Origin: an uncultured Collinsella sp.
Lineage (GTDB): Bacteria > Actinomycetota > Coriobacteriia > Coriobacteriales > Coriobacteriaceae
Length of the DNA stretch: 64,000 nucleotides
Assembly: GCA_902479065.1 (NCBI GenBank)
Contig: CABSNM010000007.1
Span: 1-64,000, forward strand
Direction of reading: 5' to 3'
Shown here: positions 38,015-44,457 of the stretch, piece by piece
Numbering within the stretch: position 1 is the stretch's first letter
Layout: every line of letters begins with the position of its first letter
Translations under genes and position numbers: made by a program
The notes under the pieces: model-generated
Told to the model about the DNA's origin: nothing
Database searches by the model: none
What the model saw: the letters and a program-made list of their open reading frames with translations, nothing else

Positions 38015-38095
38015 AAAACGCGCCCGTGGCGCGTTTTTAGCGCAGCGCGGTCGGCGCAAGCCGACCGGATAAATTTTGAGCGGAGCTCAAAATTT
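38015..38095. repeat. three consecutive perfect hairpins
   Basis: AAAACGCGCC/GGCGCGTTTT (38015-38037), CGGTCGGC/GCCGACCG with a GCAA loop (38048-38067) and AAATTTTGAGC/GCTCAAAATTT (38071-38095) stand in a row. The first looks like a terminator in both directions. The rest of the gap to 38273 shows nothing clear apart from AAAGGA at 38263. Confidence 0.65.
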
Positions 38096-38273
38096 GGACA
38101 TCCCTCCTATTCGACCACGCCCCCATCGCGTTCAGCATCAACCCGGATCCCCAAACATGGAACCTATGACCGTACCCAGTCCTGACCGTTTGCCGAGCAA
38201 TAGGGTCGCAATCGGCGCCGAACATGTACTATGTACGGGCATTGTCTAAACCCGTAACTCAAAGGACCCCATC

Positions 38274-38963
38274 TTGCCCGTTGCCGCCGCTATGATCGTT
38301 ACCGCACACGCCTCGGATGCCATGGTTGCCATTCCGTTTTGGCTCGAGATGTTCGCTGTTGTCGCTGCATCGATCTCGGGTGTACTGGTTGCGCGCGAGC
38401 ACAAGCTCGACCTGGTGGGCGCGGTCGCGCTCGCGGTGGTCTGCGGTCTGGGCGGCGGTCTTTTGCGCGATATGACACTGCAGGTGGGCAATGTCTACAT
38501 CCTCAACCAGCCGATGGCACTGCCGCTTTCCATCGCCACGGCAGCCATCATCTACATTTTCCCGGCAATCGTCGACAAGCCCGAAAAACTCATTCCCCTG
38601 CTCGACATCATCTCGGTCGGCATCTACGCCGCCACTGGAGCAGACAAGGCGCTGGTCTACGGATTTGCGCCGGCGGTGTGCATCATGATGGGCTTTTTCA
38701 CCGCGGTGGGCGGCGGCATGCTGCGCGACGGTTTTATGGGCGTGGTTCCGGGCATTTTCCAACGTACTAACTTTTACGCCATCGCCGCCATCGCCGGATC
38801 GACAAGCTACGTGTGTCTCGTTATGAGCGGCATCATGAGCAATGTCGCCGCGCTGGTCGCATGCGTTGTCGTGACCATGGGTCTGCGCTGGCTCTCGCTG
38901 CGCTTTGACATCAAAAGCCCCACCGAAGAAGACATCGCACGCTTCTTGCACCGTAAAAAGTAG
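38274..38963 (+). CDS. TRIC/YadS-type membrane channel family protein (UPF0126)
   Basis: 229 aa, about seven hydrophobic segments. Two repeats carry the family's GGG(L/M)LRD motif: LGGGLLRDMTL and VGGGMLRDGFMG. These mark the trimeric intracellular cation channel-like UPF0126 family, thought to conduct K+ in some members. The start is probably the TTG at 38274, 7 bases after AAAGGA; ATG 38292 is an alternative without a site. It stands alone on the plus strand. Confidence 0.83.
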   Translation: MPVAAAMIVTAHASDAMVAIPFWLEMFAVVAASISGVLVAREHKLDLVGAVALAVVCGLGGGLLRDMTLQVGNVYILNQPMALPLSIATAAIIYIFPAIVDKPEKLIPLLDIISVGIYAATGADKALVYGFAPAVCIMMGFFTAVGGGMLRDGFMGVVPGIFQRTNFYAIAAIAGSTSYVCLVMSGIMSNVAALVACVVVTMGLRWLSLRFDIKSPTEEDIARFLHRKK

Positions 38964-39070
38964 ACAGCACGGTACGGCCCTTCGAAATGCAACCGAGAGG
39001 TTCTTTTAGAGCGCCCACGCGTTGGGTACCCTGTTAGGTATATGCCGAACACCTAACAAAAGGATCAACC

Positions 39071-40216
39071 ATGGCTCTCAATCAAACCGCGGCGGCGCCG
39101 TCACACAAAATGCGTCGCTGCCTGCTTATGGCATTCGCGCTCATCGCACTGGCGATTACTGCGCTTCCCACGGCGTCGTTCGCCGGCACGGACACCGCAG
39201 GCAACGTACTTGCGACCGACAATGACGCCAATCCGTCCGGCGTCGAGGGTGACCTGTACTGGGCCGGTCAGGCCCTCAACTTGGACGATGCTTCCATCGA
39301 CCACGATATCATCGCTGCGGGCGATACCCTCTCAATTCGCGACTGCACGGTGGGCGGCGCCGTTCGTCTTGCGGCGCGCACGATTGATATCGCCCAGACC
39401 ATGGTTGATGGCAGCGTGACCGTCGCTGGCCAGCACGTTGTTCTCAACGCCGACAGCACCGCCAACTGTTTTTACGCGATAGGCGAGACGGTTGCCCTGC
39501 GCGGCTCTACCAAGTCGGCAGCGCTTGCGGGCAACACGGTGACCATCGATGGCACCGTCGAGGGCGATGTCGAGGTTTGGGCCGACAAGCTCATCCTGGG
39601 CAAGAACGCCCACATCACCGGCACCGTGAACGCGCACGTCTCCGAGGACCCCGAGCGTGCCGCGGGAGCCGAGGTCGGCGCGCTCAAGATCGACCGCACC
39701 GAGAACGAGGATACTTCCACCGTTAACGATGTCATCGGCGGTATCGTCGCCGCGGCACTCTCGACCTGCTTTGTCGCTCTGCTGCTCGAGCTCGTCTTTC
39801 CGCGCGCGACCGCCAGCGCCGCCGGCATGCTCCACCAGCGCCCCATGCCCCTGTGGGTGAGCGGTCTTCTGAGCACGATTGCTATCGTCCCCGCCGTCCT
39901 ACTGCTGATTATCTCTATCGCTGGTCTGTCGCTTGCCGGAGCCCTCTTGTGCGGCGTTATCGGCATCGCGTTGGTGTCGAGTGCCTTTGCGGGGTGTGCG
40001 ATCGCCCGCATGGTCGGACACAGCCAGAACCGTTACGCCATGGCGGCCGTAGGTGGCATCGCCGCGGGCGCGCTTACGGCAATCCCCCTCGTAGGTGATT
40101 TCATCAGCGGCGTGGCCTTTGTCTTTATGCTCGGTTACATCATCCAAATCATCTGGCGCAACGCCCGCGTCAAGCCGCAGCAGCCGGCTAACACGCCAGG
40201 ACTCCCCACCGCTTAG
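39071..40216 (+). CDS. secreted beta-helix (bactofilin-like) protein with membrane domain
   Basis: 381 aa. A signal peptide (residues about 13-37, cut near SFAGT) leads to about 130 residues of short repeated strands such as DDASIDHDIIAAGDTLSI, GAVRLAARTIDIAQ and GTVEGDVEVWADKLILGKNAHITG. These are polymer-forming cytoskeletal (DUF583)-like turns. Four or so membrane spans follow (about 217-365). It resembles proteins annotated as polymer-forming cytoskeletal but is oriented outside the cell. Its role is unknown. ATG 39071 follows AAAAGGA. Confidence 0.7.
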   Translation: MALNQTAAAPSHKMRRCLLMAFALIALAITALPTASFAGTDTAGNVLATDNDANPSGVEGDLYWAGQALNLDDASIDHDIIAAGDTLSIRDCTVGGAVRLAARTIDIAQTMVDGSVTVAGQHVVLNADSTANCFYAIGETVALRGSTKSAALAGNTVTIDGTVEGDVEVWADKLILGKNAHITGTVNAHVSEDPERAAGAEVGALKIDRTENEDTSTVNDVIGGIVAAALSTCFVALLLELVFPRATASAAGMLHQRPMPLWVSGLLSTIAIVPAVLLLIISIAGLSLAGALLCGVIGIALVSSAFAGCAIARMVGHSQNRYAMAAVGGIAAGALTAIPLVGDFISGVAFVFMLGYIIQIIWRNARVKPQQPANTPGLPTA

Positions 40217-40220
40217 CCGC

Positions 40221-40259
40221 CAACCACCACAAAGGGACCAGGCACCTTTGTTGTGGTGC
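40221..40259. repeat. GGGACCAGGCACC palindromic repeat
   Basis: CACCACAAAGG and CCTTTGTTGTGGTG pair. It is closely related to 8161-8217 and stands 4 bases after the preceding stop codon. Confidence 0.55.
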
Positions 40260-40282
40260 AGACCAGCTCAGTCCCTATGCAC

Positions 40283-40317
40283 AAAAAGGGCGCCGACCAT
40301 TACGGTCGACGCCCTTT
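40283..40317 (-). terminator. terminator of typA, possibly bidirectional
   Basis: AAAGGGCGCCGACC and GGTCGACGCCCTTT pair with one mismatch. On the minus strand five T follow. Confidence 0.85.
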
Positions 40318-40344
40318 CTTGTTAGACGCTATAAAGTCCAGCGC

Positions 40345-42183
40345 TTATTTGTTGACCTGGCCGGCGCGGACGGCGGCCTTCTTGCGGTCGGTGGCGTTGA
40401 GCAGGCGCTTGCGCAGGCGGATGTTCTTGGGGGTAATCTCGACCAGCTCGTCGTCGGCGATGTACTCCAGCGCCTCCTCCAGCGAGAAGGTGCGGGGCGG
40501 CACCAGCTGGACGGAGATATCGGAGGTCGAGGAACGCTGGTTACCCAGGTTCTTGGTACGGGCGATGTTGACGACCATGTCGCCGGCCTTGCTGCGCTCG
40601 CCCACGATCATGCCCTCGTAGCACTCGGTGCCCGGCTCAACAAACAGCTGGCCGCGCTCCTGCAGCGTGCCCAGAGCGTAGGCAACGGCCTTCTCGGTGG
40701 TCATGGAGATCATGGCGCCGTTCTGACGGTTACCGATCTCGCCGGCGTAAGGACCGTACTCCAGGAAGGTGTGGTAGAAAACGCCCTCGCCGTGGGTGAC
40801 GTTCATGATGCGGTTCTTAAGGCCCATGATGCCGCGCGTCGGGATCTTAAACTCGAGGTGCGTCACGATGCCCGAGGTATCCATGCTCGTCATGATGCCG
40901 CCGGAGGTGCCGAAGACCTCAACGACCTTGCCTGAGTACTCGTCCGGGCACTCAACGACGGCCTGCTCGACAGGTTCCATCTTGTTGCCGTTCTCGTCCT
41001 TCTTAAACAGAACGCGGGGACGGCCGACCTGGAACTCAAAGCCCTCGCGGCGCATGGACTCCATCAGAACAGACAGGTGCAGGATGCCGCGGCCCGAGAC
41101 CTCGACGCCGCTCTTGTCCTCGAGCTCCTCGATCTTCATAGTCACGTTGTTCTCGGCCTCGTTGAACAGGCGCTCCTTAAGCTGACGGGCGCCCACGATG
41201 TCGCCGTCACGGCCGACGAGCGGGGAGGTCGAAGCCTCAAAGACGATGGACAGGGTCGGCGGGTCGATCTCGATGGGCTCGAGCTCGACGGGGTTCTCGG
41301 GATCGGTGTAGACATCGCCGATATCGGTGCGGTCAATACCCACGACAGCAGCGATATCGCCGGCGCCGACTTCCTGGCACTCGGTGCGGCCCAGATAGTC
41401 GAAGGTAAAGAGCTGCTTGACGGTGGCGGTAGCGCTGGAGCCGTCGTTCTTGACAACTAGGATCTGATCGCCCTGGTGGATGGTACCGGAGTACACGCGG
41501 CCGATGCCGATACGGCCAACGAAGTTGGAGTGATCGATGGTCACGCACTGCATGGCCAGCGGGGCGTTCTCGTCAACCTCGGGCGCGGGCATGTCGTCGA
41601 TGATCATATCGAGCAGCGGATACATGTCCATGTTGCCGTCGTTGGGGTCAAGGCGGGCAAAGCCATTCATGGCGCTGGCGTAGACCACGTGCTCCATGGC
41701 GAACTCAAGCTGGTCGTCGGTAGCGCCCAGGTCGGCCATAAGGTCGAGGCAGTCGTTGTAGGCCTTCTCGGGGTTGGCACCCGGACGGTCGATCTTGTTG
41801 ATGACGATCATGATCTTAAGACCGGTGTCGATAGCGTGACGCAGCACGAAGCGGGTCTGGGGCATGGGGCCCTCAAAAGCGTCGACCAGCAGCAGGGCGC
41901 CGTCGGCCATACGCAGCACGCGCTCGACCTCGCCGCCAAAGTCGGCGTGGCCCGGGGTGTCGATGACGTTGATCTTGACGTCCTTGTACTCGATAGAGAT
42001 GTTCTTGGCGAGAATCGTAATGCCGCGCTCGCGCTCCTGGTCGTTGGAATCCAGGACGCGGTCCTCGACCTGCTGGTTGGCACGGAAGGCGTCCGTGGCA
42101 CGCAGGAGCTTGTCGACCATCGTCGTCTTGCCGTGGTCGACGTGAGCGATGATGGCGATGTTCCTCAGATTGTCTACGCGCAT
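40345..42183 (-). CDS. typA: ribosome-associated GTPase TypA/BipA
   Basis: Translational GTPase of 612 aa that binds 70S ribosomes and aids large-subunit assembly under stress. It has the G1 motif AHVDHGKTT, ERERGIT (switch I), DTPGHADF (G3) and NKIDRPGA (G4). EF-G-like domains III and V, with GRGILHLS(V)L and TRGIMGLKNR, follow, then the BipA-specific C-terminal domain ending near ITPKNIRLRKRLL. ATG 42183 is standard. The gene stands alone between a terminator and a small unknown gene. Confidence 0.97.
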   Translation of the reverse strand: MRVDNLRNIAIIAHVDHGKTTMVDKLLRATDAFRANQQVEDRVLDSNDQERERGITILAKNISIEYKDVKINVIDTPGHADFGGEVERVLRMADGALLLVDAFEGPMPQTRFVLRHAIDTGLKIMIVINKIDRPGANPEKAYNDCLDLMADLGATDDQLEFAMEHVVYASAMNGFARLDPNDGNMDMYPLLDMIIDDMPAPEVDENAPLAMQCVTIDHSNFVGRIGIGRVYSGTIHQGDQILVVKNDGSSATATVKQLFTFDYLGRTECQEVGAGDIAAVVGIDRTDIGDVYTDPENPVELEPIEIDPPTLSIVFEASTSPLVGRDGDIVGARQLKERLFNEAENNVTMKIEELEDKSGVEVSGRGILHLSVLMESMRREGFEFQVGRPRVLFKKDENGNKMEPVEQAVVECPDEYSGKVVEVFGTSGGIMTSMDTSGIVTHLEFKIPTRGIMGLKNRIMNVTHGEGVFYHTFLEYGPYAGEIGNRQNGAMISMTTEKAVAYALGTLQERGQLFVEPGTECYEGMIVGERSKAGDMVVNIARTKNLGNQRSSTSDISVQLVPPRTFSLEEALEYIADDELVEITPKNIRLRKRLLNATDRKKAAVRAGQVNK

Positions 42184-42300
42184 GTAGTTCCCCTATCTTC
42201 TATCCATATACAAACGGCACGCGTATGCGACCCGCCTAGCAACACAACGCTCGGCGGGAATATTGAGCCTTTTACCGAAAACTCGTTTATTTTAGCGATT

Positions 42301-42750
42301 TTAGATGAGAGGGGTTTCCTCACCTGCAGGTTCAGGGTCGCTCCACATAAAACCATCGCCGGCGCCCATGCCCTCATACAGCACATATGCCGAAAAACCG
42401 CTCTCGAGCGTCGTCTCGAAAAAGCTCACGAGCAGAGCGTCGTGGTAGCCACCGTCAATCTCGACGCAGCCGGTATAGCCGATGGCATAGCGGACGATAC
42501 GGCCCAGGCCCTCGTCCTTAAGACCCATCTTGTGCTCGGAGATAAAGTTGGTGGCCGCCTCCAGGCACGCCTCTTCGCCATCCTCATCGAGCGCCGCCAG
42601 ATATCGGTTGGAAGCAGCGTCCTCGATCGCCACAACTACGCCCGGATTCTCGCCGGCGGCAAGGTCGTCCAAGAACGCACCGATCAGATCGCACACCATA
42701 GCGTCGAGCTCGGCGGAGACGTTACCGGCGTCCTGCATATCCTGTGCCAT
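42301..42750 (-). CDS. hypothetical protein, acidic, unknown
   Basis: 149 aa, not recognised. It is soluble and strongly acidic (AIEDAAS, DEDGEEACLEAA, DPEPAGEETPLI), with a predicted helical N-terminus and mixed strands such as GYTGCVEIDGGYHDALLVSFFE. No signal peptide or span is seen. It is the last gene of a run behind the DUF151 protein and the small membrane protein, but 30 bases separate it from the latter. Codon bias is like its neighbours. Confidence 0.7.
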   Translation of the reverse strand: MAQDMQDAGNVSAELDAMVCDLIGAFLDDLAAGENPGVVVAIEDAASNRYLAALDEDGEEACLEAATNFISEHKMGLKDEGLGRIVRYAIGYTGCVEIDGGYHDALLVSFFETTLESGFSAYVLYEGMGAGDGFMWSDPEPAGEETPLI

Positions 42751-42780
42751 CTTTAGACCTTCCCATCGAGTCTGGCGTCG

Positions 42781-43170
42781 TTACAGTTCTTGCGCCTCGG
42801 CGGCGATCTTAGCAGCGGCATCGCGGGCGCGCATCATATCCGCTGCACGCTTGTCGAGCACCTTGATCTGGCTAGTCAGCATGACTGCATCGACCACACC
42901 CCAGATCACCAGGCCCGTAGAGATCGAAAACCCAAGCGCACCAACTGTACCACGAAGGCGCGAACAGATTGCCGCGACAAGGGCGGAGATGACAACCATC
43001 TTGATAAACGAGCCGCGGCGTTCGCGAATCGTGCGGGCCTGCGTCACATAGGCAATGCGCGCCGCCTCGGACGCCTCAGAGCGCATCTGGGCCTCGCGGG
43101 CGATCGCAGCCGCCTCGCCAGAAACTCCGGCACTCATGAGCGCGCACTCCGTCGCGTGTTTGTCGAGCAT
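42781..43170 (-). CDS. small membrane protein, unknown
   Basis: 129 aa, not recognised. A charged N-terminal helix (EAAAIAREAQMRSEASEAARIAY) precedes two hydrophobic segments (about 58-68 and 74-95: MVVISALVAAICSRL and VGALGFSISTGLVIWGVVDAVML). An Ala/Arg-rich coiled-coil-like tail follows. The ATG abuts the stop of the DUF151 gene (TAAATG), so it is translated with it. Confidence 0.7.
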   Translation of the reverse strand: MLDKHATECALMSAGVSGEAAAIAREAQMRSEASEAARIAYVTQARTIRERRGSFIKMVVISALVAAICSRLRGTVGALGFSISTGLVIWGVVDAVMLTSQIKVLDKRAADMMRARDAAAKIAAEAQEL

Positions 43171-43671
43171 TTAAAAATCATCGGGCGAGAGCGTGTGGAC
43201 GAACTCATCGAACTTTTCGAACTCTTGCTCGTCGTCGACTTCCTCGGCGTGCGGCGAGACGGTGCCCAAGCGATTCATGATGTCGTCTTCAACGAACATG
43301 GGGGCATTACTGCGTACGGCGAGGGCGATGGCGTCGCTCGGACGCGCATCGATCTTATGCTCGTTGCCATCGGCCAACACGACAACCGTCGCGTAAAACA
43401 CGGGCGGCTCAGCGCGGACGATTTCGACGCGCTCGAGCTTGGCACCCAGGGCGCCAACAGTATCGAGCAACAGGTCATGGGTAATCGGGCGCTCGGCGCG
43501 GCCGCTATCGATGCCGCGGCTAATGGCCGCAGCTTCAAACGAGCCGGTCTGGATGGAGAGGGAGCGCAGCGGCGCGGGGGAATCCGACTTGCTGCAGCGC
43601 TCGCGAAGCACAATAAGCGATGGCACGGGACCGGCGGCCATGACGATGGTCTCTATGTCGACACGAACCAT
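43171..43671 (-). CDS. bifunctional nuclease family protein (DUF151)
   Basis: 166 aa. The DUF151/BFN core is seen in DLLLDTVGALGAKLERVEIV, FYATVVVLADGNEHKIDARPSDAIALAVRSNAPMFV. The family includes plant nucleases, but bacterial members have no settled function. The C-terminus is an acidic tail (EEVDDEQEFEKFDEF). I chose ATG 43671, with GGAGGTG five bases upstream. Confidence 0.85.
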   Translation of the reverse strand: MVRVDIETIVMAAGPVPSLIVLRERCSKSDSPAPLRSLSIQTGSFEAAAISRGIDSGRAERPITHDLLLDTVGALGAKLERVEIVRAEPPVFYATVVVLADGNEHKIDARPSDAIALAVRSNAPMFVEDDIMNRLGTVSPHAEEVDDEQEFEKFDEFVHTLSPDDF

Positions 43672-43811
43672 GGAACACCTCCGGTACGTAGCGGTTAACA
43701 CGCGGCGGCCCGCCGCGTTGAATAGCTATACTACCCAAACTTTCGCGCAGCACACAAAATCAAAGTAGTTAATTTGGGACAGAGCTTTTTTGACTACCTT
43801 CTGTGGCTAAG

Positions 43812-43845
43812 AAAAAAGCCTCGAGGCAATTGCCCCGAGGCTTTT
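43812..43845 (-). terminator. terminator after the tRNA-Ile/Ala group
   Basis: AAAAGCCTCG and CGAGGCTTTT pair around AGGCAATTGCCC. Six T follow on the minus strand. A GGGACAGAGC repeat fragment lies at 43778-43790. Confidence 0.85.
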
Positions 43846-43856
43846 AACAGTTTTGA

Positions 43857-43933
43857 TGGTGGACCTGACAAGATTCGAACTTGTGACCTCCCGGTTATCA
43901 GCCGGACGCTCTAACCAACTGAGCTACAGGTCC
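43857..43933 (-). tRNA. tRNA-Ile (anticodon GAT)
   Basis: 77 nt including encoded CCA. The acceptor GGACCTG pairs with CAGGTCC and the anticodon GAT lies in CCGGCTGATAACCGG. It is identical to 44081-44157. Confidence 0.96.
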
Positions 43934-43937
43934 ATCA

Positions 43938-44013
43938 TGGTGGAGGTTAGGGGGATCGAACCCCTGACCTCAGGCTTGCAAAGCCCGCGCTCTCCCAGCT
44001 GAGCTAAACCCCC
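43938..44013 (-). tRNA. tRNA-Ala (anticodon TGC)
   Basis: 76 nt including encoded CCA. The acceptor GGGGGTT pairs with AACCTCC with one wobble. The anticodon TGC lies in GGGCTTTGCAAGCCT. Confidence 0.96.
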
Positions 44014-44024
44014 ACGGAGACAGT

Positions 44025-44069
44025 AATAAACACCCCAGCGGCGACTCGGCTCTCGCTGGGGTGTTTATT
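44025..44069. terminator. 16-bp perfect hairpin between tRNA genes
   Basis: AATAAACACCCCAGCG (44025-44040) and its perfect complement (44054-44069). It would end transcripts of the upstream tRNA-Ile before tRNA-Ala. Confidence 0.75.
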
Positions 44070-44080
44070 GCGAAAGAAAG

Positions 44081-44157
44081 TGGTGGACCTGACAAGATTC
44101 GAACTTGTGACCTCCCGGTTATCAGCCGGACGCTCTAACCAACTGAGCTACAGGTCC
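44081..44157 (-). tRNA. tRNA-Ile (anticodon GAT), second copy
   Basis: Same 77-nt sequence as 43857-43933, CCA encoded. The Ile-Ala order is usually found inside rRNA operons; here there is no rRNA. Confidence 0.96.
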
Positions 44158-44227
44158 ATCGCGCAAGGGATATATTAGACGAGTCGTTACGCGCGCGTCA
44201 ACAACTTTTTTGAAAATCTTTGGAGGG

Positions 44228-44365
44228 GTTCGCCCCGGCCGCCCGGCGGCATATGAAGTCGCCTGCTCGGACAGTCCTGACTCGCACGGAGAGCACATTA
44301 AGTGCTCTCCGGCTCGTGCGGAACTCGCGATCGACTTCATATGCCGCCGGGCGGCCGGGGCGAAC
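44228..44365. repeat. 34-bp perfect inverted repeat with inner hairpin
   Basis: The arms 44228-44261 and 44332-44365 pair perfectly. Inside, GGAGAGCAC and GTGCTCTCC form a second hairpin with an ATTAA loop. Outside, TTTTTTGAAAA and TTTTCAAAAAA extend the symmetry, so on either strand a T-rich run follows. It lies between the second tRNA-Ile and the gyrA terminator. Confidence 0.88.
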
Positions 44366-44383
44366 GCGGGTCCCTAGGTTTTC

Positions 44384-44417
44384 AAAAAAGCGGTCGGCGC
44401 GCAGGTGCGCCGACCGC
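44384..44417 (-). terminator. gyrA terminator
   Basis: GCGGTCGGCGC and GCGCCGACCGC (44390-44417) are followed on the minus strand by TTTTTTG. Confidence 0.92.
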
Positions 44418-44457
44418 CGATATATGGGGTCTGATAATTTTTACCAGCTAGGGCCTC

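Noticed and set aside
37670..38059. Minus-strand frame over the two tRNA-Ser genes
   Set aside because: A typical false gene translated from tRNA antisense (motifs such as GGIRTL and RDLNPG); not a protein.
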